A stretch of 64,000 bases of DNA from Flavisolibacter amylovorans (GCF_039541815.1 NZ_BAABGY010000002.1:426303-490302); one strand, 5' to 3'. Positions 1-8,805 are shown, numbered from the stretch's first letter. Made by a program: numbers and translations. Notes: a model not told the origin generated them from the letters alone.

Positions 1-129
1 GATACGCCTAATCCCAACTTCATCTGGTTCCTCTGCGCCAGCTGGCTGGGCTGCGGGGCCCTGCTCTCCGGTTATGCCCTGTGGTCCGGCCGCCGCTCCC
101 GTATTCCTGCGCCAAGTTTATCCAAATGA
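1..129 (+). CDS. C-terminal end of a membrane protein (partial)
   Basis: The window opens inside a reading frame that runs to a TGA at 127-129. The 42 visible residues contain one hydrophobic stretch (FIWFLCASWLGCGALLSGYA) followed by a short basic tail (SGRRSR), so this is the last transmembrane helix and cytoplasmic tail of a membrane protein. Its stop overlaps the start of the next gene in an ATGA, which suggests translational coupling in one operon. The family cannot be recognised from this fragment. Confidence 0.6.
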   Translation, partial: DTPNPNFIWFLCASWLGCGALLSGYALWSGRRSRIPAPSLSK

Positions 130-512
130 CCCCTCCTTCATTCACGGTTCCTGCTGCCGCCAGCGGCCCCGGTGCTGCAGCCGGGGCGCGGCCCGACATC
201 GTGCTCATCGAGATGCTGGGAGCCGATGTGCGGAGCGCCTACGCGCTGGCCGACGCCTTTCGTGCACAAGGCTGCCATGTATGCCTCGCCGGCCACCCGG
301 TGGCGGCACTTCCGCTCGAGGCGGGTGCGCATGCCGACACGATCTTTCTTGGCCCCGGAGCCGGAATGTTCCCGCTCTTTCTGAACGATTTCCGCGGAGG
401 GCTGCCGCGGCGGGTATATGCGGGCGCTCCGCCCGGCTACGGGTCCGCCCCCGCGGCAGACTGCGCCGCAACACCCCCGCAGCCGCCCACCACCCGGTTC
501 TTTTACCTCTAA
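126..512 (+). CDS. Orphan cobalamin-binding-like domain protein, 128 aa
   Basis: The ATG at 126 overlaps the preceding stop. After a Pro/Ala-rich leader, residues ~20-95 follow the pattern of the B12-binding domain found at the N terminus of cobalamin-dependent radical SAM enzymes: a first strand (DIVLIEML), a helix with AYALADAFRAQG, a second strand ending in AGHPVAALP, then HADTIFLGPGAGMFPLFLND and GLPRRVYAG. In those enzymes a radical SAM domain with a CxxxCxxC cluster follows; here the protein ends after a low-complexity Pro/Ala tail. It may be a stand-alone binding domain or a remnant of a longer gene. The similarity is by eye, so the fold is a moderate-confidence call and the function is unknown. 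Confidence 0.55.
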   Translation: MTPPSFTVPAAASGPGAAAGARPDIVLIEMLGADVRSAYALADAFRAQGCHVCLAGHPVAALPLEAGAHADTIFLGPGAGMFPLFLNDFRGGLPRRVYAGAPPGYGSAPAADCAATPPQPPTTRFFYL

Positions 513-524
513 AACCAATGAATC

Positions 525-926
525 ATGCCTGCCTTCCGCTTTGTCTTCTACACCTGGCTCTGTACCGTGTGCCTTTATCCCCTCGCCGTGATGACCGGCG
601 ACGTGCTGACCCGTAGTACTACGGAGCTGCACCTGTTCCTGCCCCTGCTGGCCGGCGCCGTGGTGCTGGGCCTGCCCGGCCTCCTGCTCGGCTGGATCAC
701 CTTCCGCTGGCTCTTCGGCGGGCGCCTGTCGCCGGCCCTGCAATACACCGTTTGGTCGGCGGGCATCCTGCTGCTCATCGCCGGCACCATCGCGCTGCTG
801 GCGCGGCCGGGCCTCACGCTCACCGGCGAGGACGAGCGCTTCACGCTGCCCCTGTTTGCCGCCGCCGCCTTCGTGCTGCTGCTCCGCTATCCCTATTTCC
901 GCGAAATCCCGATTACTGAATATTAA
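525..926 (+). CDS. Small four-helix integral membrane protein
   Basis: A 133-residue protein with four clear hydrophobic segments at residues ~5-22, ~37-60, ~75-93 and ~108-125, joined by short polar loops; the third loop carries an acidic patch (LTGEDERF). It starts 12 bases after the stop of the cobalamin-binding-like gene on the same strand and probably shares its transcript. I do not recognise the family and assign no function. Confidence 0.65.
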   Translation: MPAFRFVFYTWLCTVCLYPLAVMTGDVLTRSTTELHLFLPLLAGAVVLGLPGLLLGWITFRWLFGGRLSPALQYTVWSAGILLLIAGTIALLARPGLTLTGEDERFTLPLFAAAAFVLLLRYPYFREIPITEY

Positions 927-957
927 AACCTGTCTCTAATGTTGGATAACCCTGCCT

Positions 958-1037
958 TTCGTGAGGCGTGACGCCTCAGGCGTGAGTAGCTAGTGCACGA
1001 CAGTAGTATGTTTTCTTCTCACGCCTCACGCATCACG
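958..1037. repeat. GTGAGGCGTGAG-type inverted word repeat
   Basis: The spacer before creD holds GTGAGGCGTGAC and CAGGCGTGAG (960-986), and the complementary words CTCACGCCTCACGC at 1018-1032. The same word family, again as an inverted pair, lies after the subtilase gene at 42893-42966. The middle of both copies also resembles (CACGACAGTAGT here, CACCACTGTCGT there). A foldback in RNA is possible; the function is unknown. Confidence 0.6.
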
Positions 1038-1088
1038 ATGGACTAAGGAAAAGCCCAGCCTGAAGACGACTTCTAAAACCAACCACAC

Positions 1089-2399
1089 ATGAATGATCTG
1101 AAAAAAGAGATCTGGTCGCAAACGCGCCTGCTCGTAAAAGTGGGCCTCATCGGGCTAATCATGGCCGTCCTCATGATCCCTACCTGGCAGGTGCGCGAAC
1201 TCATCCGGGAGCGCGAGGCCCGGCAACAGGAGGCCGTAAAGGAAGTAAGCAGCAAATGGGCGGGCCGCCAGGTGCTCACCGGGCCGCAGCTCGTGTTGCC
1301 CTACCGGAGCAGCGCGCCGACGCTCCGCGGCGATACGGTGACCACGGTACTCCATGCCGTACTCCTGCCCGATAGCGCCGACGTTCGCGGCAACGTGCAG
1401 CCGAAGGAGAAGCACCGTGGTATTTATACGGTGATGCTGTATTCCGCCAGCGTACAGCTATCCGGCTCTTTCCGGGCACCCGACCTGGCGGCCCTGCGCA
1501 TTGATCCTGCCCAGGTGCTGTGGGGCGACGCATTTGTACGGATGCAAGTCGACGACCTGCGCGGGCTCAGCGGCGAGCTGGCACTCCGCTGGAACGACCG
1601 CACGCTTCGCTTCTCGCCGGAGCCGTCGACTTCCGACAGTGGCACCGTGCTTACCGCGCCCTTGCCGCTCGCCGGCATCGCCGACCTCGAAGGCGCGCGC
1701 TTCAACGGCGCTATCGCCCTCAACGGCGCCCAGCAGCTACGTGTGGCGCCGCTCGGCAGGCGGTCGTCGATCACACTGGCCTCTTCCTGGCCGCACCCGA
1801 GCTTCAGCGGCGACGGGCTGCCCGAGGAGCAGCAGGTCACGAAGAGCGGGTTCACCGCTACGTGGATCCTGGGGGCCAACCAGCGGCAGCTGCCGCAGCA
1901 GTTCCTCGCGGCCGACCGGGGCCGCAGCTTCAGCCCGGCGCCCATGTCGGTAGGGGTAGACCTGTTTCAACCCGTGGGCGCTTACCAGAAAACGATGCGC
2001 TCCATCAAGTATGCGCTGCTCTGCATCCTGCTTACGTTCGCCGCGTTCTTCCTGATGGAGCGTGTGCACCAGAAGGCCGTGCACCCGTTCCAGTACGGGC
2101 TCATCGGGCTGGCACTCGTGCTGTTTTATGTACTGCTGCTGTCCTTCTCGGAGTACGTCGGCTTCAACGGCGCCTATGCCATTGCATCGGTGGCCACCAT
2201 CGGGCTCATCACCTGGTTCGTACGTGGTGTGCTCGAGTCGGGCCGGTTGTCGGTTTTGCTGGCAGCCGTGCTCGTGCTGCTCTATGGCTATGTGTTCACC
2301 ATCCTGCAGCTACAGGATTATGCGCTGCTGCTGGGATCGGTAGGGTTGTTCGCGACACTGGCGGTAACGATGCACTTCTCCCGCCGCATCAAATGGTAA
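1089..2399 (+). CDS. creD: CreD-family inner-membrane protein
   Basis: 436 residues, the usual length for CreD (about 450 in E. coli). Residues ~12-35 form an N-terminal membrane helix (KVGLIGLIMAVLMIPTWQV), followed by a long periplasmic region (to ~residue 300) with the family-typical GPQLVLPY block near residue 65. The C-terminal third has about six membrane helices, from SIKYALLCILLTFAAFFLMERVH onward, ending near the tail RRIKW. In enterobacteria CreD is controlled by CreBC and affects envelope integrity and beta-lactam or colicin tolerance. No CreBC genes are adjacent here, so regulation is unknown. A ~160-bp repeat-bearing spacer separates it from the upstream genes. Confidence 0.88.
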   Translation: MNDLKKEIWSQTRLLVKVGLIGLIMAVLMIPTWQVRELIREREARQQEAVKEVSSKWAGRQVLTGPQLVLPYRSSAPTLRGDTVTTVLHAVLLPDSADVRGNVQPKEKHRGIYTVMLYSASVQLSGSFRAPDLAALRIDPAQVLWGDAFVRMQVDDLRGLSGELALRWNDRTLRFSPEPSTSDSGTVLTAPLPLAGIADLEGARFNGAIALNGAQQLRVAPLGRRSSITLASSWPHPSFSGDGLPEEQQVTKSGFTATWILGANQRQLPQQFLAADRGRSFSPAPMSVGVDLFQPVGAYQKTMRSIKYALLCILLTFAAFFLMERVHQKAVHPFQYGLIGLALVLFYVLLLSFSEYVGFNGAYAIASVATIGLITWFVRGVLESGRLSVLLAAVLVLLYGYVFTILQLQDYALLLGSVGLFATLAVTMHFSRRIKW

Positions 2400-2463
2400 C
2401 ACCCGTATTTATACAGCCCCGGCCGCTGCGCCGGGACTGTATTCTAAATCTGAAAACGTTGTT

Positions 2464-3138
2464 ATGAAAATGACTTCCCTTAATTATTGGTGGCGGAAGC
2501 GCGACGCCACCGTGCAGGTGCTGCTGGCATCGGTCGGTTTCAGCATCGCCCTGCTCGTGTTCCGGATCGCCTACAGCGGTTCCCTGGCGTTACTGTTCCT
2601 TGCCTGGAACGGATTCCTGGCCCTGCTGCCCTGGGCGCTCGGCCGGGTCCTTCGCCGGCGGGTCGACTGGATCGAGCGGCCCTTCCCGTTCTATGCCTTG
2701 TTCCTGGGCTGGCTGCTCTTCCTTCCCAATACGTTCTACATCACCACCGACCTGCTCCACCTGCGGCCGCGGCCGGGGATACCGGTCTGGTTTGACCTCG
2801 TGCTGCTTTTTTCCTTTGCCTGGAATGGACTGCTGCTCGGCATGCTTACGCTGCGCGACATGGAAGCGGTGGCAATGGCGCGCTGGGGCTTGCGCAAAGG
2901 CCTGCTCTTTTCGATCCCGGTGCTGGCCCTCAGCGGGCTCGGCGTCTTCATCGGCCGCTATTGGCGCTACAACTCCTGGGATGTGCTCACCGCACCCGGC
3001 GGGCTTCTCCGCGATCTTGCCGGACTGCTGCTGCACCCGGTGCACAACCGCTTCGATTGGAGCATGATCATCTGCTTCACGGGTCTGCTCGTGCTGCTCT
3101 ATGCATCGCTCCGGCGGCTGGCCGCGTCGTTTTCCTGA
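2464..3138 (+). CDS. DUF1361 integral membrane protein
   Basis: 224 residues with six or seven hydrophobic segments. The pattern fits DUF1361: an early helix pair, then RRVDWIERPFPFYALFLGWLLFLPNTFYITTDLLHL, in which the LPNTFY and TDLxHL motifs are characteristic, a helix with LLFSFAWNGLLLGM, and later IGRYWRYNSWDVL. The family occurs widely in bacteria as a polytopic inner-membrane protein without assigned activity. It lies 64 bases after creD on the same strand. ATG at 2464 was chosen because a hydrophilic N terminus (MKMTSLNYWWRKRD) precedes the first helix. Confidence 0.82.
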   Translation: MKMTSLNYWWRKRDATVQVLLASVGFSIALLVFRIAYSGSLALLFLAWNGFLALLPWALGRVLRRRVDWIERPFPFYALFLGWLLFLPNTFYITTDLLHLRPRPGIPVWFDLVLLFSFAWNGLLLGMLTLRDMEAVAMARWGLRKGLLFSIPVLALSGLGVFIGRYWRYNSWDVLTAPGGLLRDLAGLLLHPVHNRFDWSMIICFTGLLVLLYASLRRLAASFS

Positions 3139-3492
3139 CAGAGAAACCCACGGCGGAAGGGAGGTGAAGTAGAAGAAGGGATTTTTACCGCTAAGAAAAG
3201 AAGGGGCTAAGGTTTTCGCTAAGGAGCGCTCGTTTATTGTTCTATTGGTCTATTAGTTTATTGGTCCTTCGACAGGCTCAGGATGAGAGGGATCGTTTCT
3301 GTTCGGCCGATCCTTCTGCTCCCAAAAAAATTTCTATAGCCGCACGTTCATGCTGCCAACCAACTGTAGGATAAGACCGCACCGGAACAGATCCGAGATC
3401 CTACATCCGCGATCTGAGATCGGAACGCGGTCTGAGATAAAAAAAGGTCCCCGCGTGAGCAGGGACCTTTTTATGACGGATTGGGAATAAGC
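3139..3492. other. Repeat-bearing intergenic region between convergent genes
   Basis: No gene is seen. It holds three low-complexity word blocks: ACCGCTAAGAAAAGAAGG (3187-3222; again at 61006-61041), CTATTGGTCTATTAGTTTAT (3232-3267; family also at 30837-30867 and, inverted, at 61242-61278), and GATC/AGATC words at 3390-3438. A terminator hairpin follows. Confidence 0.75.
3441..3474 (-). terminator. Bidirectional hairpin terminator
   Basis: AAAAAGGTCCC (3441-3451) pairs with GGGACCTTTTT (3462-3472) around a 10-base loop. A and T runs on both sides allow use on either strand. It lies 20 bases past the stop of the minus-strand outer-membrane gene and also ends the creD/DUF1361 direction. Confidence 0.85.
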
Positions 3493-6400
3493 TTAGAAAT
3501 CGAGGCCGAGCGCGAGGTAGGTCTGCGGCTTTCCGCGGAAGAAGCCGTTCATCGTCCAGGCCGCGTCGAAGCGGATGAAGTAGCCGAGCAGGGTGCTGCG
3601 GGCGCCGAAGCCGTAACCGCCGGCGAAGGGACCGATGCCGCCGGCCTTCAGGTTCACCGACACCTGGGGTTGTGTGGGATCCGTGTAGGTGAGCGAGGGG
3701 CGGGCGATCTTGTCGGGCGTGCCTGTCCAGGCGGTACCGAGGTCGATGAACTGCACGAGCTGGAAGTTGCGCAGGAAGGCGTTGTTGATGGGGCGGTTGA
3801 ACAGGGTGCTGAACACCGGGGCGCGCACCTCGCTGTTGAACACGAGCACGTTGTTGCCGTTGGCGATGTTCTGCTTGAAGCCGCGCAGGTTCACGGCGAG
3901 GGCCTGGTACACATAGTTCTGGCTCAGATCCGGCGCGGGCTGGGGCGTGAAGTAGCGGTACTCGCCCGTCGGGTTTCCGCCGCGGTCCGTCTTGGCGTTG
4001 GAGCCGAGCTTCAGCCAGCCGTCCACGCCGCCCAGGTAGTGCACCACCTTGTTCTGTCCCCACGAGAAGTCGCCGGCGCCGCGCACGGCCCAGATCACGT
4101 TGCGGTAGATGGGCAGGTAATGGCGGGCGTCGAAGCCGACGTTGAACATGTTGCGGCCGAAGGCGGAGCCACCCTTGTCGAGGCGGGCGAAGTAGTCCAT
4201 GTACACCTTGTAGCGGAGGCCCTGCCAGATATTGGTGGCGGGGTTCAGCGTGTTGTCGTTCACGAACTCGATGGAGGCCTGTCCGAACGCCTGGGTCTGG
4301 TCTTCCAGCAGGAGCCCGATGAGGCCGTTGAGGGGGTTGCCCTGGATCGCGATCGGCGTCACGATGGTGCGATCGAAGCGGGGACCGATGGTGGCGCGGA
4401 GGCTCTTGGTACGATCGAGCGCGTAGCGCACCCGGCCCAGGTAGTAGTTGGAATGTGTTTTCACGCCTGCGTCGATCGGGATCGGAGGGTTCCCGTCCAC
4501 CTGAACGAGTAATTGCTCAATATAGCTCCGGTTGGAGCGGTAATAGGAGAAGCCCCAGTCGAGGCGGTTGCGCTGGTTGGTGAATTCGGCCAGCACGTCG
4601 AAGTCGCGCAGGTTCGGGGCGATGCGGAAGCCGCCGGAGATCTTGTAGTCTTCGAAGAGGTCCACCGTGCCGAGGCGGATGAGGCCGTTGAGGTCGTTGC
4701 CGTTGGCCGGGTCGATCGGGCCTGCACCGCCCGCAAAAGGCTGATACTTGGTGGGGCCGAACACCGTGTTGTTGGCGCCCGCCACGAGGTAGTCGGTAAA
4801 GAAGCGGGCAGGGCGGTATTCGAACAGCTTCGCCTTTTTCAGGATCGGGTCCACATCCAGCACCTGGCCGGGCACCACCTGGCCCAGCACGGCGCCGGCG
4901 GAGTCGCGCTTCTCGGGCTCGAACTCACTCTGGAAGAAATCGCCCTGGTTCTTTTTAGCCGTATCGAGCACCGCCTGCTGGCTGTTGAGGCCGGTGGAGG
5001 CGAGGCGCTCGCGCTCGCGCAGCTTGCGTACGAACTCGGTGGGCGGAGCGGTCACATTGCGGCGGCGCAGCGTGTTCTCGTCCACGCGGAGGCGGTAGAG
5101 GAATTTGTAGTCGCCCTGGCGCGTCACTTCGCTTACCAGGGTGTTGTCGCCGGCAGTGCGCGTCTCGAGCAGGCCGCTCTGGTAGTTGGTGAGCGGGAAC
5201 ACGTAGGCCGAGTCGTTGGAAGTGGCGAAGTAGCCTACGGAGTCGATGTCGGTCTTCTTCCACTCGCGCAGCAGGGAGTCGACCTCTTTCTGCGCGGGGT
5301 TGCGGAGGATCTCGTCGCCGATGAACACCAGCGTGTCGAGGCCGGCCTTCTGCGTGGTGAAGAAGCCCGCGTAGCGGTTGTTGATGCCGTTCTCGTCGGA
5401 GACGAAGGTGAAGTGCGTGACGTTGTAGGGCGAGGGGAAGCGGGCGTTGCCGAACTTCAGGTTGGTGAGCTGGGAGATCTGCTTGAACTCGCTCTTGTTC
5501 CAGTTGTCGACGAGGAAGACGTTGAAGCGGGAAGAGGGCATCGCCGTATCGGCGCTCACAGCGTTGGCCGAGGGGCGGTTGGAGGAAAAGAGGATGCCGG
5601 TCTTGTTCGGGAAGGTCACGAAGGAGGCGTCGAGGTCGTCGAAGACGTCGTTGGTTACCTGCTCATAGGTCTGCTTCTCGATGTTATACACGTAGATATC
5701 GCTCTGGCCGGCGCGCACGGCGCTTACGATGAGCGTATTCTGGTTGAGCATGTACTTGATGTCCTGCACCTGGTCGAACTGCTTCCATTCCTGGCGGTCG
5801 ATCTTGATGCGGCGCACGAGGTCCCACACGAAGAACTTGAGCTTTCCCTTCTCGGTATACACCACGGCGAGGCGGGTGCCTTTGTTGTCCCAAGCCAAAA
5901 TCGGCAGGTTGGGGTTGATCTCGTCTTCGCGGCTGCGGGTGCCGAACTCGAGGAGCACCTTGCGGCTCGTGAAGTTTTCGTTGAGCACCACGCTGTATTT
6001 ACCCTGCTTGTACTCGGTAACGGCATAGGTGAAGGAGCGGGGGAGCGGGTTGGCGTTGAAGCGGATGTAGTCCTTCTTGCCGATCTCGTTGGTGACCGAC
6101 AGCTGGCCTTTCGGCACGATGCGGCGGCCGCGGATGTCCTTGAAATAGAGGGCCTGCTCCTCGGTCATGAAGTCGCGGAGCACTTCCTTGAATTTCTTCT
6201 TGGCGATCTTCTGCGTAGCGGAGTTGAGGTTGCGGTAGATGCGGGCGAGGTAGAGGAGGTAGGTGGGCTTGTTGGCGCCGTACTTGTTGGCGATGTAGTA
6301 CCAGAAGGCATGGCCGGCGAGCTGGGGCTTCTCGAAGGCGAGCTGGTAGAAGTTGTTGTAGTTGCCGCTCATGAGGGCGCTCTTGAGCTGGTCGTCGAGC

Positions 6401-6966
6401 TCGGTGTTCCAGGGCTCTGCCACGTAGGCCACGTAACCGTCGGTGAGCCATTTGGGGAGGTCGAGGAGGGTCTGGTTGGCTGCGAACTCACCGAGGTCGT
6501 CGCCGAAGAGGAGGTTCTGCACCAGCACCTGGGCGATGCCCTGGCGGATCTGGCGGCGCAGGTTGTTCTTGTTGGCGTCGTAGTAGACCAGCATCTTGTT
6601 GTTCACGAGCCGGGTGACGCCGCCGGTAGCCTGCCAGTCGATGCCGAGCCCGATGTTCGACTGCTGCATGTCCTCGAAGTTGTTGTAGACAACGATGTTG
6701 GCGCGGCGCTGGAGGCCGTATTCCACGAACTCTTCGATCTGGGGAAGCTCTTTTTCGGCGATCTGGGCCACGTATTTACCAAGCTCGAGGCCGTTCTGCG
6801 AAAAGTAGGAGTTGAAGTTTTCGGTCTGGTAGTATTTCCACTTGAATTTCTTGAACTGTACGCGGTTCTTGCCGAATTCTACGGCGTTGACCTGGGCACC
6901 GGCAGCAAGCGAGAGAAAAACACAGAGCAAGGTGAGAAGAGAGGCGCTTCGGCTGGAATGATTCAT
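3493..6966 (-). CDS. Giant outer-membrane protein: degenerate peptidase + propeller + beta-barrel
   Basis: 1157 residues with a signal peptide (cleavage near AAGAQ, residue 25). Residues ~35-270 resemble gluzincin peptidase MA-like domains (YYQTENFNSYF, ~45-55; LPKWLTDGYVAYVAEPW, ~170-187), but the expected HExxH is replaced by IRQGIAQVL (~140-149), so it should be catalytically dead. Residues ~300-560 carry TolB/WD40-like repeats (ILAWDNKGTRLAVVY, DIYVYNIEK, GILFSSNRPSA). The last ~400 residues are rich in amphipathic strands and end in LALGLDF, with the terminal Phe typical of outer-membrane barrels and an Omp85/surface-antigen-like style (FRIAPNLRDFDVLAEF, LRATIGPRFDR). It probably sits in the outer membrane with the propeller in the periplasm. 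Partner and cargo are unknown. It stands alone between a terminator and a divergent gene. Confidence 0.7.
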   Translation of the reverse strand: MNHSSRSASLLTLLCVFLSLAAGAQVNAVEFGKNRVQFKKFKWKYYQTENFNSYFSQNGLELGKYVAQIAEKELPQIEEFVEYGLQRRANIVVYNNFEDMQQSNIGLGIDWQATGGVTRLVNNKMLVYYDANKNNLRRQIRQGIAQVLVQNLLFGDDLGEFAANQTLLDLPKWLTDGYVAYVAEPWNTELDDQLKSALMSGNYNNFYQLAFEKPQLAGHAFWYYIANKYGANKPTYLLYLARIYRNLNSATQKIAKKKFKEVLRDFMTEEQALYFKDIRGRRIVPKGQLSVTNEIGKKDYIRFNANPLPRSFTYAVTEYKQGKYSVVLNENFTSRKVLLEFGTRSREDEINPNLPILAWDNKGTRLAVVYTEKGKLKFFVWDLVRRIKIDRQEWKQFDQVQDIKYMLNQNTLIVSAVRAGQSDIYVYNIEKQTYEQVTNDVFDDLDASFVTFPNKTGILFSSNRPSANAVSADTAMPSSRFNVFLVDNWNKSEFKQISQLTNLKFGNARFPSPYNVTHFTFVSDENGINNRYAGFFTTQKAGLDTLVFIGDEILRNPAQKEVDSLLREWKKTDIDSVGYFATSNDSAYVFPLTNYQSGLLETRTAGDNTLVSEVTRQGDYKFLYRLRVDENTLRRRNVTAPPTEFVRKLRERERLASTGLNSQQAVLDTAKKNQGDFFQSEFEPEKRDSAGAVLGQVVPGQVLDVDPILKKAKLFEYRPARFFTDYLVAGANNTVFGPTKYQPFAGGAGPIDPANGNDLNGLIRLGTVDLFEDYKISGGFRIAPNLRDFDVLAEFTNQRNRLDWGFSYYRSNRSYIEQLLVQVDGNPPIPIDAGVKTHSNYYLGRVRYALDRTKSLRATIGPRFDRTIVTPIAIQGNPLNGLIGLLLEDQTQAFGQASIEFVNDNTLNPATNIWQGLRYKVYMDYFARLDKGGSAFGRNMFNVGFDARHYLPIYRNVIWAVRGAGDFSWGQNKVVHYLGGVDGWLKLGSNAKTDRGGNPTGEYRYFTPQPAPDLSQNYVYQALAVNLRGFKQNIANGNNVLVFNSEVRAPVFSTLFNRPINNAFLRNFQLVQFIDLGTAWTGTPDKIARPSLTYTDPTQPQVSVNLKAGGIGPFAGGYGFGARSTLLGYFIRFDAAWTMNGFFRGKPQTYLALGLDF

Positions 6967-7128
6967 AAAGTCAGGTTCAGAGTTCTAAGGACGCTTGGGT
7001 TTGTTGAAGGGTCAGGGTGTTGATGCTCCTGGAGCCGCAAAGCGTGAACCTGCGTGACGGATTCGCCCTCCTGGAAAAAGGGCCGCCCCTCACGTCCGTC
7101 GCTTCCCGCTTCACGAGCGGGGAATCAG

Positions 7129-7136
7129 TACTTTTG
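7129..7136 (+). promoter_or_regulatory. Bacteroidota -7 promoter element
   Basis: TACTTTTG matches the TAnnTTTG box and lies about 46 bases before the metallo-hydrolase start. No convincing upstream TTTG at the usual ~19-base spacing was seen. Confidence 0.5.
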
Positions 7137-7181
7137 GCACTGCCTCCCCTAAATTGCAATAAAAATAACGAAAAAGCGGTT

Positions 7182-7826
7182 ATGCTCACGGTTCAGACCT
7201 TCACCTTCAACCCGGTCCAGGAGAACACCTATCTCGTGTACAACGAAGAAGGTGCCTGCTGTATTATCGACCCCGGCTGCTATTTTGCATCGGAGGAGAA
7301 GGTCCTGTCCGACTTCATCACCACCTCCGGCCTGAAGCCGGTGCTCCTGCTCAATACGCACTGCCACCTCGATCATATTTTCGGCAACCGCTTCGTACAG
7401 CGCACCTGGGGCCTCGAGCTCCACCTGCACCGCCTCGAGGAGCCCGTGCTGGAGCTGGGGCCAGCCTCCGGCCAGCTGTGGCAGCTGCCCTTCGAGAACT
7501 ACGACGGTCCCCGCCACTTCCTCGACGAGGGCGATGCCGTCCGCATCGGGTCCGACGAGCTGCATGTGCTCTTCACGCCCGGCCACTCGCCCGGCAGCAT
7601 CACCTTTTACCAGCCCGTGCAGCGATTCGCCATCGCCGGTGATGTGTTGTTCAACGGGTCGGTCGGCCGCACCGACCTCCCCGGTGGCTCTTTTCAACTC
7701 CTCGAGGAGAGCATCCGCACCAAGCTGTATACCCTCCCCGAAGACGTCATCGTCTATCCCGGGCACGGCGGCTCCACCACCATCGGCGACGAGCGCCGCG
7801 ATAATCCTTTTGTGAAAATGCCCTGA
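7182..7826 (+). CDS. MBL-fold metallo-hydrolase (glyoxalase II-like)
   Basis: 214 residues. The ATG at 7182 (MLTVQTFTFNPVQENTYLVY) was chosen over upstream starts because conservation begins there and the promoter box lies just before it. The metal ligands are clear: THCHLDH (residues ~63-69) is the HxHxDH motif, FTPGHSPGS gives the third-position histidine, FAIAGDVLF the bridging aspartate and VIVYPGHG the last histidine. The length fits the YcbL/GloB-like subgroup without the extra C-terminal glyoxalase II domain. It probably hydrolyses a thioester or similar small substrate in the cytosol; the substrate is not determinable. It is divergent from the giant outer-membrane gene. Confidence 0.88.
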   Translation: MLTVQTFTFNPVQENTYLVYNEEGACCIIDPGCYFASEEKVLSDFITTSGLKPVLLLNTHCHLDHIFGNRFVQRTWGLELHLHRLEEPVLELGPASGQLWQLPFENYDGPRHFLDEGDAVRIGSDELHVLFTPGHSPGSITFYQPVQRFAIAGDVLFNGSVGRTDLPGGSFQLLEESIRTKLYTLPEDVIVYPGHGGSTTIGDERRDNPFVKMP

Positions 7827-8154
7827 GCAGGGCTCCCGTTGAAGATTTAAATCACGGCCTCATACTTCCCGGCGCAGGCGCCTTGGGTTTCTTTTAGATG
7901 AACGCGGGTTTCACGCGGAGACGCGAAGGCGCAAAGCCGCAAAAAATCTGTAGTTGCTTTCGTTGGAGTCTTTCCGTAGTAATGCAGCCTTTCTGGCTTG
8001 CCTCGGTCGCACCTCGCTACCCGTCCCATTCCTGATCCATTACTGGCAGAAACTGAGCCTCTTCACTTCGTCGTAGGCAACAAAAATCCCCCGGCGATGG
8101 GGCCGGGGGACTTCGTGGTTTGGATGGTGGGGGTTATGGTGTTTTTCCAAAAAC
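7827..8154. other. Intergenic region with dispersed repeat
   Basis: No gene is seen. Positions 7909-7945 hold a TTCACGCGGAGACGCGAAGG-type word repeat that recurs at 10929-10965 and, in variant form, at 60367-60385. The terminator of the head-GIN gene occupies 8082-8110. Confidence 0.7.
8082..8110 (-). terminator. Rho-independent terminator of head-GIN gene
   Basis: TCCCCCGGC (8087-8095) pairs with GCCGGGGGA (8102-8110). On the minus strand it is followed by five T. It lies 45 bases past the stop of the minus-strand lipoprotein gene. Confidence 0.85.
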
Positions 8155-8805
8155 TTAGCGGGGGTTGATGCGCCCGCTGCCCGATACCGAAAAGTCGGTT
8201 TGCGTGGGTGCGCCGTAATATTCGATGGTGCCGGAGCCGTTGACGCGGGCGGCCAGTCGCCAGTCGGCATAGATCCGGACGAGGCCGGAACCGTAGATCG
8301 TGGCCTCGCCGGCGGCGGATCCGTTCTCACGGGCGTCGATCGTGCCGCTGCCTTCCACCACGGCGGTGGTCTTGCCCCACTGGCAGTTGTGCGCCGTGAT
8401 GCGGCCGGAGCCCTTTACGTCGAGCATCATCTCGTTGCTGCTCATGTTCGAAAGGTCGTAGGCGCCCGAGCCGTTGAGTGCCACCTGGGTAACGTAAGGC
8501 GCCGTGATGCGTACCTTGATGTTGTTGCGGCGCACGGTGTTCACGTCGCTTTCGAAGCGGAGGGTCAGCTGGCCGTTGGCGGAAGACGTTTCGTAGCGCG
8601 GCACGAGGTTCTCGTAGCCGCTCACTTCTACCTTCCGGGGGCTGCCCTCCGTGATCTCGACCTGCGCGTCGCCCTCCATCCGGACGATGTAGAAGTCGGA
8701 TACGGTGCGGGTGTCGGTTACGATGGCGCCTTCGCCCCTGATGCCTTCCTTGGTGCAGCTGGCGAGAAAGAGCAGGCCGGACAAAAGAAAAAGTGGTGTT
8801 TTCAT
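8155..8805 (-). CDS. Head-GIN domain (DUF2807) lipoprotein
   Basis: 216 residues. A lipoprotein signal peptide ends in FLASC (Cys17), so the mature protein is lipid-anchored in the envelope. The rest is a right-handed repeat of short beta-strands with recurrent G-S-G turns (LNGSGAYDL, VKGSGRITA, VEGSGTIDA, IYGSGLVRI, VNGSGTIEY, VSGSGRINPR), typical of the putative auto-transporter adhesin head-GIN family (DUF2807) common in Bacteroidota. The ATG at 8805 directly precedes the signal peptide. A minus-strand TACTTTGC box at 8851-8844 is a likely promoter element. Substrate or partner is unknown. Confidence 0.9.
   Translation of the reverse strand: MKTPLFLLSGLLFLASCTKEGIRGEGAIVTDTRTVSDFYIVRMEGDAQVEITEGSPRKVEVSGYENLVPRYETSSANGQLTLRFESDVNTVRRNNIKVRITAPYVTQVALNGSGAYDLSNMSSNEMMLDVKGSGRITAHNCQWGKTTAVVEGSGTIDARENGSAAGEATIYGSGLVRIYADWRLAARVNGSGTIEYYGAPTQTDFSVSGSGRINPR

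Noticed and set aside
4513..7023. 836-residue plus-strand frame opposite the outer-membrane protein gene
   Set aside because: Val/Glu/Leu-rich antisense translation without motifs; the opposite strand carries a signal peptide and recognisable domains.
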